From contig NW_012236525.1 in assembly GCF_000787575.1 (NCBI RefSeq), positions 635,686 to 699,685 of the forward strand: 64,000 nucleotides of DNA. Direction: 5' to 3'. The notes beneath the pieces were generated by a model. It did not search any database, was not told the origin of the DNA, and saw only the letters and a list, made by a program, of their open reading frames with translations. The translations under genes were made by a program, and so were the position numbers. The stretch comes from Acytostelium subglobosum LB1 (taxonomy: Eukaryota > Evosea > Eumycetozoa > Acytosteliales > Acytosteliaceae). This document shows positions 1 through 10,265 of the stretch, in pieces. The number at the start of each line of letters is the position of its first letter. Position 1 is the stretch's first letter.

Positions 1-323
1 GATTGAATTTAAATATATAAATATTTAATATTATTATTATTAAATGATTGATGCAAACTCGATTCACACACATCATGTTTACCTGTTCTCATCTTTGTGT
101 TTATGTTGTTGGTCTTGACATAAATTTTCAAAGCATAACGTTTTTGTTTCAAACACAATCACAACAACAACAAACACACAAACACATCAATTCTAATACA
201 AGTACATTGTTCATTGGTGACTAACACTTATATTTATATTATATATATATACTTACATACTTAGTAGATATACGATATATCAACATCATATCAACATCAT
301 ATCAACAATTCATAATAGATAGT

Positions 324-374
<51 letters not shown>

Positions 375-409
375 TATTGTTCAATCAATCAATCAATCAA
401 TCGATAGAG
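1..409. other. AT-rich spacer upstream of the RNF123-like gene
   Basis: This stretch holds no gene that I can support. It is AT-rich and contains CA-rich runs at about 160-190. It ends in the GATA microsatellite and a short AATC run directly in front of the first ATG at 410, so it probably carries the promoter and 5' leader of the downstream gene. Confidence 0.6.
325..374. repeat. (GATA)n microsatellite
   Basis: About twelve uninterrupted GATA units lie 36 bases upstream of the ATG at 410, inside the likely 5' leader of the RNF123-like gene. Directly after it comes a short (AATC)n tract, the same tetranucleotide that fills many introns in this window. Confidence 0.95.
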
Positions 410-3400
410 ATGGAACATATCAGTGAAAGGGTTCAATGCGAGTCAAAGAAGGCTGGTGTGGTGTCTGATATGTACGAGAAGGACAATCAGGCAATCCTTC
501 AATGGATAGATGATAACTTTGACACAAAGAAGTACAGTAACAATAACATTGGCGAAAGTGCAGGCAGCAGTACCTCTAGCAACAATAATAATAGCAGTGA
601 CAATGATGTAGACAATGGCCTGTCACAAACGACAAAGGCATCATTCGATGCATTGGTGCGCACAATATTTCAATTCGAAGACAGGTACCCAAAGCGACCA
701 TTCGAGGTCTACATTGATATGGATATGGCACTCAAGGTACTGCTGCGTAGACACTATCCCATCACACCAGCATCACACAACATCATTGCAGAGGACAAGA
801 TCGCCAATCAAAACCTCTTCCCCACTTGGATCGAGGGTCTTGACAAACTGCACTCGACCGTGCCCATCAAGGCACCCTTGTCTGGCACCTACAAGTACGA
901 GGTGATGGTGTCACGCACCCCCATACAGCTAGGCTGGGCAGCATGTTATACATTGGAGGTGAGTTTGAATCGAGTTGAGTCGAGAGTCACATGATCGTCA
1001 ATGCAGTGCACTAACTAACTTTGATCAATCACAAACAGACTGGAAATGATGATTCAGTACCAAACTCATTTCATTATATAATGGCATTTGTTGAAAAGAC
1101 AAAGCCGATGGACTCTATATTTTCAAGTGGCGAAGTGATCAGCTGTCAGTTGGACCTTGATAGCATGGAGATGACGACTTGGGCCACTCGATTCTACTCG
1201 GTACAACCGATCAAGGTGGACAGGACCAACATCCCTCATCATGCTAGAGTGTTCTTCCTGCCCGTCCTAACATTCAACAAGTCAAAGTGCTTCCCCAACT
1301 TTGGATCAATGCCCTTTGTCCTCTCCAATCCACTGGCGCCAGCAAACACTCCCGATCCCAAGGCATTGTTCCAGATCAATGAGTCACGTCTAAAGCGACT
1401 TGAATATCTCTACAAGTCACTTTATCGTTTGATCAAGTTGACAATACATGGATTTGTAAGTTGTTGTGACGAGAGTTGTATTGATCGATCAAACAATGTA
1501 CTCACTCACTCCACTCACTCAACTCAATCAATCAATCACTTACAGGTCGACATGGAGATGTTCAAACATATACTTCAAACTGTTATGGCAGAGATATGCG
1601 AGCCATCGATCAATCACTATTGTATCGCCAATTGCCTGATACCAATCTTGGAGGAGGTTGTCATCTTTCATAGTAGCTTCTTTGCAAAGGTGATGGGAGC
1701 ATTCGAGTCTGTTCTAAAGACAAACTCATACATTATACTATGCTCGGTGGTCATCAGCAGAGCGGCCTTCCTCAAGAAGGCAAGGAATAATGATCAGAGC
1801 ATTGCACTACTGCTGTGTAGACATCTGTTGGCCAACCCAACCATCAGAAAGATCTTCTGTCTCTTGCCCTCTGACATCTTTGACAGCATCTTCTCACAGC
1901 GAGCTCCCAACCTCATTGACTTTTATCACAAGAAGAAGAACAACAGGAATGTAAAGCACTTTGAGAACGTATGTAATATTCATTCATTCATACATGCCGT
2001 TGGACATCCTCACTCACTCACTCACTCACTCATCCATCCGATCAATCAATCATTGTCAATCCAGAAATTCAAGAACAAGAAGCATGCAGAGAGAGAGTTA
2101 CAGTTGGAGATATTCAAATTTTTGATCGAGGATGATGAGAAGATCAGTGAGGGCAAGTCAATATCAGAGCATACCATTCAATGGCTTGAGAGGATCATTG
2201 ATAACAACAACAATCACTCAAAGTACTTGGTATGTATTACCATTCCAAGTGTGTGGCGATGCGATACGTCTCATAACTAACATCATCATTGCGAATCACA
2301 GGCACAAGGAAGGATATCAGAACCAACAGACTTTTTAACATTGAACAACTTGTTCTACATCATTGTCCTCTACTTGGACACATACCTCATTGACAAGCGC
2401 AACGCAAGAGACTTCCCTGTATCTGTATTCTATCATGTATGTGTCCATCCTCAAGCTCATTCAAATCATCATTCACTAATAGTCGTCAATTAATCAATCA
2501 AATAGGATCAATCAAGTAGACAGAGAGTTGGAGGAGTATATTCCTTCTTGAAGAAATCAGTTATAATCAAGAAGTACATTGACGATCAGCAGCAGACAGA
2601 GCTCACACTGAAACAGAAGCTGTTCCATCTGTCTGTTGACATACTCAAGCTTGGCATGTGTTCACAGATAGCCATCATCAGACAGTTTGAGATGAACACA
2701 TTCATCGAGAGGAGGGAGTTGGACAGGACATTGGATCATGTAAGTTGATGATGTTCACAATCACCACCACAATCATATACTGATCAATCAATCAATCAAA
2801 CAAACAACCATTACAGAGCGACTTCCTCAAGCTGAAAGACAACTTGGAGATGTTCCAACACAAGATTGAATTCTTCAAGTTGGAGATTGAGGAGAAGGTC
2901 ATGTATTATGAACATCTTTGGAATCACTTGGCATTCGTCATGGAGATCATTGATGCTACGTGCGAAAGGAAGATCTTTGAGTACCTGTTTGACTCGTACC
3001 TGTTGGTGCCGCTGTCAATCTTTTGCCACCTCATGAAGTGGAGCGAGAAGGACACCTTTGTCAATGTCAACTACAAGACCACGGTGGCAGTCATCACTCT
3101 GGTATTCAAGAAACATGGACATATTGTGGATCGTGAGATCATGGCAGCCACCATCGACACACTTTGCAACATCCTCAAGCGACCAATCTATCACAAGACA
3201 CTCTCATCAAACCCTCATTTCAAGACCTTTATCCAGAACCTACTTAGAGGTCTAACAGAGAATGATGTTGACATCTTATCATTCTTGTGTTCCGTATGTA
3301 TAATTAGTGGCCAGTCGTACTGATCAATCAATCAATCACATTCATACTTACACTACCCTTACATCATCATCACTCATACAGAATAGCTTTGATCGCTTCT

Positions 3401-4275
3401 TGGAACACTTCAAGCAGATATGTCTGGAGAATCCAGACTGTCTGCTCAAGCTCTTGAACATCATATTCTCAAACGCATCAGAGAACATTAGTTCAAGAGT
3501 TGAGATATTGGCAAGACTTAGGGTATGTTATGATCTTTGTTTGATCAATCAATCCATCCACTCATTCATTAACATTATGTTAATTCCTCAATCAATCAAT
3601 CAATCATAGATGTTTGACTACCTATGCGCCAACCTACCTCACCTGATAGCAGATAGTGAGACCTCTCTGTTGATCACTGGTCAGTTCATTATGTATATTA
3701 TCGACAAGCTCTCTCTTCATCCAGCTTCAACAGGTATGTACTATCCTATCATCCATGGATGACACACAACAGACACAAGACAGACAGGCACTAACAACTC
3801 AAACCAACCAACTTTACTACTTATAGGATCAGTCTATTTCATAACATTCGTTTGTTTACTACCATCTATATATCATTTGAATAGAGCGACACCAAACTAC
3901 AAACTATCAATCACACAGGCCAAACCATCAATCTTAAAGACATTGGAGCTGATACCAACATCAAAGGAGGTCACCGCTCCAATGTTGTCAGAGATCAAGG
4001 CATTGTTTAGATCGATACTGAAGCGACAGCAGGACGAGGAGACATCCGAGGAGAAGGAGAACGAACCACATCCAGACAGCATATGTAATATATGCTACTC
4101 GTATGAGGCCAACATCATGTTCAATCCATGCAAGCATCGATCATGTCAACACTGCATCACCAGACAGATGCTCACCAAGAAGGTGTGTTTCTTCTGTCGT
4201 GAGGAGATCCAATCCACCGAGGCATTGAGCGAGAAGTCAATGCAACAACTTCAATCCACCGAGCAGACTTATTAA
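410..4275 (+). CDS. rnf123: RNF123/KPC1-like SPRY and RING-finger E3 ubiquitin ligase
   Basis: I join ten exons: 410-958, 1039-1455, 1546-1968, 2065-2229, 2302-2436, 2506-2739, 2817-3293, 3382-3522, 3610-3733 and 3827-4275. They give an in-frame protein of 1037 residues. The N-terminal part (about residues 100-260) reads as a SPRY domain, with YEVMVSRTPIQLGWA and later PNFGSMPFVL resembling RNF123. The middle is helical and without a recognised motif. The C-terminus (about 975-1012) is a C3HC4 RING: CNIC, CKHRSCQHC, CFFC. In animals RNF123 (KPC1) with UBAC1 ubiquitinates p27 and p105; the substrates here are unknown. The human protein is longer (about 1300). The ATG at 410 is the first in frame. 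Every intron starts GTATGT or GTAAG-like and most contain AATC repeats. Exon joins are read by eye and small shifts are possible. Confidence 0.85.
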
Positions 4276-4539
4276 ACTATATTTATATATATACATACAT
4301 ATTGATTGACAATACTTTATTATACTCCATCGATGACAAGGTCTTGTTGTTCCATGGATGCAATACATGATCGAGTTGTGGTGAACCAATGTTCACTACA
4401 TCAACAAGCGATCCGAGACTGACTCCAAGAGTCCATGATTACTTGCTCATGACCAATGATCCTGCTCACATTAAGACCAATAGCCATACTGCTACCAAGT
4501 ATTCCAAGTCCAAGTACAACAAGTATGTTCTATGAACTG

Positions 4540-5001
4540 TTACTTGTTTGATCTTCTCTTCTTAACTACTCTGACTGGGTGCGAGCTAGGGTCTTTCTCT
4601 ATTTCCTCTTTAATCTTGGCTGTGATAAATGGAAGATTATGTAAATAATCAATCACTTTCAAAGATGTACTTTAGGTATTTGAATAAACCTTCTTACCTT
4701 CCCTTGCTGCTGCTTCAAGTTTAAGTATCCTATTCAACCTTGTCACCTCTTTCCTCAACTCGAAATACTCCCGATTGAGAGCCTGTCGATGTAGGTAATC
4801 ATCAACCACTGATGTCATCGGTGACAATTGTGGAAGTTGTGATGTAGTTGATTGTGACTCTGATTGATTTGGTAATGTTGTTGACTCTTTTCTTGTTTGT
4901 GGCGGTCTAGGTATATCAAGCTCTTGATATTGTCGTGAGACTGGCCTTCCTCTCTTTCTTGTTTTACCAACATAGAACACAAACATCTGATTGTTTGACA
5001 T
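4540..5001 (-). CDS. Small AT-hook/coiled-coil protein, function unknown
   Basis: Two exons on the minus strand (4698-5001 and 4540-4619) give 127 residues. The donor is GTAAGA and the acceptor ATCACAG. The join replaces the read-through tail with a charged end finishing in KKRRSNK. Near the N-terminus KTRKRGRPVSR looks like an AT-hook (GRP core flanked by basics). A Ser/Thr/Gln-rich linker follows, then a short amphipathic helix (about residues 78-100, REYFELRKEVTRLNRILKLE) that could form a coiled coil. This suggests a small nuclear DNA-binding or chromatin protein, but that is inference. I do not recognise the family. Confidence 0.6.
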
Positions 5002-5422
5002 TGTTGTTATTGTTGTATCTTATTTGTAGATATTTGTATTATAATAGACTATTGTATAATATCTTTTGCATGGTTCATCTATTCACTTTGAACCACCACC
5101 AACACGGACTGGACTCTCCAAGGCCACACCACATTGACCATTTATGGAAGATAATAATAAAACTGTTGACAACACCCACAATGCTACTTGTGTTGACTTA
5201 TCTCATTACATTGGATAATCAATATAATTACTCATTTATCAAGTAATAACAGTGGCTCCGCCCTCCCGGTTATCGGTCGCCAAAGTCTATAATTCCAGAC
5301 ATAGACCAAGATGAGTCATTCAACGAAGTCCATATTGCCAACTAGCCAGAGTAACATGTATATTTTCCTTAATTATTATTATTAATTAATGTGTTGTTGT
5401 TGGTTGTACAAGAAGGCAAATC
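5002..5422. other. Spacer between two minus-strand genes
   Basis: I see no supportable gene here. A plus-strand reading frame runs through 4935-5246, but it overlaps the small coiled-coil gene antisense and has no family likeness. The region contains AT-rich stretches and one short GC-rich island at about 5250-5290. Confidence 0.5.
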
Positions 5423-6895
5423 TCAAGATAATAACAACTGCCAGTGCCAGGTGGACTTGTTGATGATGGACGGATGCTTGTCAACTACCTTTTGGATGCA
5501 CATCAACTTATGGTCATAGTCAGTCCATGACTGAGCGTTGCCATGAATATGAGTTTCCGAAACAATGTTGTAGATAAAGGAGATGGTTGTGTTGCTCATT
5601 AGTTGATCAATGAGGTCACCAAACGCATCATCAACAATAGAGCCAAATGGTAAGGAGATTGATATGGATCCTCTGTTGTTATCTACAATTAGGGCACACT
5701 TGTTCAACATGTTTGTCTTGATGTGATCAACATTACTGAGCGATTTAAGGAACTCATCGCTGAACTGTTCATCCTGCGCATCTATCTCAAACAGTTTGAT
5801 AGACAACTTGTGGAGGTGGTTGGATACTGTTGGGTAGTCGTAATGGTAAGTCGGGCGTTGTACGAGTGACAGGTTTCTGATCGTGCTCTCTGGTGATTGA
5901 AAGAGGAAAAGGAGGGTCTCTGGTGACAACTGCTGGTTGTACCTGAATGTGTTGAGTGTCTTTGTGCTCTTGAGGTAGTCCAGCAACTCTGGACCGAAAT
6001 AGTAGGACACGTCGCCAATGTCCTCGAGATCCAGTTCCAGTGTTTGAAGTTGCAAGCCACATGCGACCATATAGGAAGAGACTACCTTGGTACACGAGTG
6101 GACGTGTGAAAGATGTCCCAGGGTTCATCACGTTGTCATAGATCTTGAGTGTCGTGAGGTGTTGCCATCTAGTTTGAAAGATTGGCAAGATGGTCGCATT
6201 GTATGACGCTTTGTTCAGATCGACATTTGAAGCAAACTTGAGGCTTGTGATTGTTTGAGCCACAGGGCTCTTTGCCAGCTTTGACCATTCCTCTAAACAA
6301 CGATGATATGTACAATAGTCGTCGTTGTCGTTTTCGTAGTCGTCATCGTCTTTGTCTTTAGAATATTGATCGTCTAAAACAAAGTTCTGTGAAAGCACGG
6401 TGTTGCTCAGTTGAACGCCAGGCAAGCTTGCAAAGCACGCTATCGTGTCAACTGAACCAGTGACTGTATCGAGTGATTGAGTATCCATCTTTGCGTCGAT
6501 CAATTGGTTGTACTGCGCAATGTTGCTATCTTTGGTGGCGGACGACCTTCTTTAATATCATCGATTATGATTGAGCGAGGCGCTAACTTGTCTTGTTGGT
6601 CACGTAGATACTGCGAGAAGTGCTTGTGTGTTTTGAAAGAGAGATTGGCCAACAACAATATGGAAATGTGCCGCCTCCAGTTCTTGGAGACGAGCAGCAG
6701 AGACCGCGCCCACCTTTGACCCTCAACGCTACTCGATCTCTTTGTAAACTCAACCCAGAGCAATCTGACAATGAAGCCGTGTAGCCAATCGCTCAGTGGT
6801 GGCCCATCAGAGGTCGGACATAGCGACTCCTCTTTGAGTTGCTGTGTCAACTGCTCCTGACTGAACTGACTTTTCTTCACCTTTGTTCTGGCCAT
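5423..6895 (-). pseudogene. F-box/leucine-rich-repeat-like gene in three frames
   Basis: Three consecutive minus-strand reading frames overlap end to end: 6895 to about 6500, about 6530 to about 6070, and about 6070 to 5423. Together they look like one protein of about 490 residues. The N-terminal part has a helix ending LLLVSKNWRRHISILLL, which resembles an F-box second half. Later parts have leucine-rich spacing such as LQTLELDLEDIGD and IRNLSLVQRP, as in the many F-box/LRR-like proteins of dictyostelids. The frame changes near 6510-6550 and near 6060-6080, and neither site has a credible intron. Either the gene is a young pseudogene or the draft has two single-base errors. If intact it would be a substrate receptor for an SCF ligase, which is inference. 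Confidence 0.5.
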
Positions 6896-7476
6896 CTCTC
6901 TCTTTGGATGGATTATCTCTTTATGTTTTTTGTATAGCGTTTGGCATCTCCAAAGGATTCATTTCAAGTCTCAAAGTCAACAAAACTATATCTATATTTT
7001 AGGATATTGATTGATTATTTAATAAATAATTATGGTTTGGTTTGAATAATTTGAATTAATATTTTGAATATAGATCTAATACAGATTATTATGGTATTAA
7101 TTATTTATTTAATTTTGGAATATCCTTGATATCTCCGACAGCGGAGTGTTGGCTTGGATGGAAGAGAACTCAGAGTCATATATAGTAATGGTGTATCAGG
7201 TCTTTGGAGATTGCTTGGAGACTAATTTAGACTTGGCCATCTTCAATAGTTGAATGGTTTGACGATCATCGGGTCTATGATTCCCTCCCTCATACCTTGA
7301 GCACCACCTCCTCTTGTGACCCACACACCCAAACAAGAAGAACTCAACAAAGTGAATTGGACTCACTTCCCATTTTGGTCTCATATTACTCTGACACCAC
7401 CAAGGTCAACACCAGGGTCAACCTTGGTAGTGTCATTGTTTTATTTATTATTATTCATTAATATAACTAGTATAAC
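6896..7476. other. AT-rich spacer with a hairpin
   Basis: This is the region between a minus-strand and a plus-strand gene start, so it is likely a shared promoter area. It is very AT-rich at 6970-7120. A 62-residue minus frame (7196-7384) has no recognisable feature and I do not call it. A long imperfect hairpin lies at 7392-7435. Confidence 0.5.
7392..7435. repeat. Inverted repeat, about 15-bp arms
   Basis: TGACACCACCAAGGT at 7392 pairs with ACCTTGGTAGTGTCA ending at 7435 with one mismatch, around a loop of about 14 bases. It lies 40 bases upstream of the zinc-finger-like gene start. It could be an RNA hairpin in the leader, a dyad-symmetric protein site, or a small element end. The sequence alone does not decide. 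Confidence 0.7.
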
Positions 7477-8401
7477 ATGTATACAATGAAGCAGTGGAGG
7501 TGCAGACATAAAATCATCAGTGGTCTATGTCCCACCACTACACAATGCGGAACTAGAAGCAGGCATGAGAAATTGAGACATGTGTGCTACTCATCGTGTG
7601 ATAGGTGCCGATCAATGAATGTTGTCTTTGATTCCAACANTCCAGACCNTCCTCCATTGGCCAACCAAATTGAAGATGCANCAATGAACAATGCTATTAC
7701 AGATGAATGCGATTCAGGACCAACAAAAGATGAAAGTGAACCAGAGCAAGCAGAAGCAGATGATGATGATCCAGGACAACTGGACGATGATGACCAATGT
7801 ACAGATAGCAGGAGGAAGAAGAAAAGATGTCCCCATGAAGGTTGCCAATGTTTGATTGCGTCTCGCAACCTTGCAAAGCACATTCGTCTTATACATATGC
7901 ACCATGATGGAGCATGGATGAATGATTGTAATGGCTGTGAGCGAGTACAAAATTTGATGGACCAAGCAAAGAAGAGATTGGATATGAGCAGTCGTGCGAG
8001 GAGCATACCCATGGAAAGTAAGTGATCGATTGCAATTGTAGTGAACGGAATACAGGTGATTGATTGACAGCTGGGGCCACTATCAATTAATATCCATTCC
8101 TTAGAGCCGTCCTTCAGTTGAGCAGGACTTGATGCTAATGATGAGGACAGGGTTGACCCCGCGAGAAGTTGGACTTCATTCTCTACTTTTGGCGATGACA
8201 TCAAACCAAGTGATAGTGAGCCGAACAAGATAAAGTGTAAGTGAATGGTGTTGTTGGTCCACTACACTGATCAAATGAATACTAAACATACCTGTTGATA
8301 TTGCTCTTGTTTAAGATATCCTTACAAAGAATACACCAAAAGGCCAATATGTTCCATCCTACATTCTCAAGCTCTATAGTCGTCGTGGATACAGTAGGTA
8401 G
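7477..8401 (+). CDS. Zinc-finger-like protein with acidic middle, function unknown
   Basis: Exon 1 is 7477-8017 (donor GTAAGTG). I add exon 2 at about 8126-8236 (donor GTAAGT) and exon 3 at 8316-8401, after a pyrimidine-rich acceptor. Phases agree and give about 245 residues. There are two Cys/His groups: CPTTTQC followed by HEKLRH near residue 20-35, and CPHEGC followed by HIRLIH near 117-140. The second fits a C2H2 finger of unusual spacing. Between them is an acidic stretch rich in D, E and Q. Exon 2 is also acidic, and exon 3 ends LKLYSRRGYSR. Single N bases occur near 7640, 7649 and 7681, so a few residues are unknown. The start was chosen as the first ATG. I do not recognise the family; a DNA-binding or transposon-derived origin is possible. 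Confidence 0.45.
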
Positions 8402-9198
8402 TGATTGAGTACTATAGATGTAGGGTTGTTTTACATCTAGGTCCAGTTCATCCACTCCTCCTCGACATCGAGTTGAGAGTGACTGGACTTGCGTCCACTC
8501 GTCATTCCTGGACTATACTGGACCTAGATGTAAAAAAAAACGAGTTTGGAGTTTAGACTTCTGACGCCGCCCGGTAGATATCCTTCGACGATCCTTCCAC
8601 TATGACCGGCTCTCAGAGTTTGATTGTTCAGTTGCCTGCCTGCGTCCGTCTCTAAGTATCTAGCAACCTGGCTTAGGTCTCCTACGAGACCTGACCATGT
8701 TGGTCAGTCACTTGGCGAGGGCCGAAGTTTGTGATCTATTGATCCAGGCATTGTCAGAAGTCCTCTCCGTCCATGTTTTAATGTCCTCCCGGAAGTTTGG
8801 AGCGACAGACTATCACCAGTAGTCCGACAATATAATGATGTACTCGTAACACTTTTAAATCATCTGATCATCATTTAAAGTTAAATTTATGGTGCATACT
8901 TGACTCTCACTGAACGGTATGATGATCGAGTGTGGGTGTGTGTGTGTGAATAACACCATCATCTTTTGAAAATAAAGAATAATAAAATTATTTATCATGT
9001 ATAAATAAATCAAGTCAAAAATAAGTCAACGATCAAATAAAAAACTACCATTCATTCGTCAACTCCCAAAAAAACAACAACCAAAACACACACAAACACA
9101 AAACACAAATACAAACAAACAAAAACACACACACAAACCAACAAATATTTGTTGATGTTATAAAGTAGTACCTTTGACTACTCTATTGTTGAGTCAAT
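8402..9198. other. Spacer with long inverted repeat and GC-rich stretch
   Basis: No gene is called. A 19-bp perfect inverted repeat brackets 8429-8536. A more GC-rich block at about 8560-8830 contains small hairpins (AGGTCTC/GAGACCT and GACC/GGTC near 8665-8705). It may be a structured RNA or the remains of old coding DNA. From 8860 on the sequence becomes AT-rich and CA-rich, as expected of a promoter and leader for the gene at 9199. Confidence 0.45.
8429..8536. repeat. 19-bp perfect inverted repeat with ~70-base spacer
   Basis: TTTTACATCTAGGTCCAGT at 8429-8447 is the exact reverse complement of ACTGGACCTAGATGTAAAA, which begins at 8517. The right arm is followed by five further A bases. 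The spacer contains the internal palindrome CTCGACATCGAG and repeats of the word GTCCACTC. This could be a transcribed stem-loop or a miniature inverted-repeat element. No flanking target duplication is obvious. Confidence 0.8.
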
Positions 9199-10087
9199 AT
9201 GTCACTATTATTATTATTACTATTTATTGTAATATCACATTCGACTACTTATGTAGTTGCAAAGGAACAAGAAACAAATGAAGGATCAGGATCCAATGCA
9301 ACAACAGCATCATCATCTGGAAATGTTGAACCAATACCATCAAGTGTATCAACAGACTTTGCTCTATTCACATTCAAACATTTCTTAATCATACTAGTTG
9401 TATTTGGTGCATTTGTAAGTCTCCTACTCATTCACTCAAGGGTCACATCATCATCTAACCTCCATCTCATTCAGCTTGCACTCTCAATCATAATGGTTCA
9501 ATTACGTATCAAACTAAAGAACATTATGATTGATAGGATACCAAGGAAGATCATGCCATTCCTCAGACCAGGTGACTTGTCTCATGTATGTGTAGCATCA
9601 TCATCGTCAATACATCAACTAACAATGCAAATAGAAACAAAGAACAATAATATTGAATGAGCTGGTTAGATCTAAACAATTGGTTGTAAAGCCTAGCATT
9701 GGAGAGTCACCTATTAGTCATTTGGGATGGGGATCACCTGGTTCAGAGTACTCAAAGGTTCACTTTAAAACATCAATTGCAAAGTCATGGATCATCTTGG
9801 AGCGAGCAGCCGTTCACTTTAACGCAGACCTCAAACGACAGGCAAAGATGTGTATGCGCGACTATGTCAATATGTTACTCGATCGCTGTCCACACATGAA
9901 CAGGTCATTGGCAAGATTCTATGTTGACGCCTATGAGAAGGCTAGATTCAGCGAGCAAGAGTTCACTTTGGACGAGTACACTCACTTCATGACCAAGTTC
10001 CTAGTGTTGTTGCAAGACTTTGAAGGATCATCAAAGTTGATGATGTCATCTCCACTATCCCATCAAGTTGTTACAAGTCAAGCGTAG
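9199..10087 (+). CDS. C1orf43/NICE-3-like single-pass membrane protein
   Basis: Three exons (9199-9414, 9475-9585, 9635-10087) join in phase and give 259 residues. Residues 1-21 look like a signal peptide (MSLLLLLLFIVISHS). A low-complexity Ser/Ala stretch follows, then a membrane segment at about 60-80 (FLIILVVFGAFLALSII). The basic stretch just after it and the C-terminal helical part are spaced like human C1orf43 (NICE-3 family), including DYVNMLLDRCPHMN and FYVDAYEKARFSEQEFTLDEY. The human protein sits in Golgi and mitochondrial membranes and was linked to phagocytosis in a screen, which would suit an amoeba. Family assignment rests on pattern memory, not a search, so it is moderate. Confidence 0.6.
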
Positions 10088-10265
10088 ACATTAGTTCAGG
10101 ATTGGATTCAATCATTCAATCATTCAATCAATCAATCATGTTGGATCGTGACTGCCATATTGTCGACCAAAGTTGGCAGGTTTATTCGAATTGGATTGGA
10201 GCGGATAGACGGCCAGCCTGCGATGCGCATCGATCGTCTAGACGGTAGCAAGAGGACTATCCTCA

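Noticed and set aside
1976-2064. Regular tetranucleotide repeats (TCAC, AATC) that might suggest an array
   Set aside because: They are simple microsatellite runs inside introns, with no unique spacers, so not a CRISPR array.
7196-7384. 62-residue minus-strand frame with a few Cys/His
   Set aside because: Spacing does not fit a known zinc motif, and it overlaps the promoter of a plus-strand gene.
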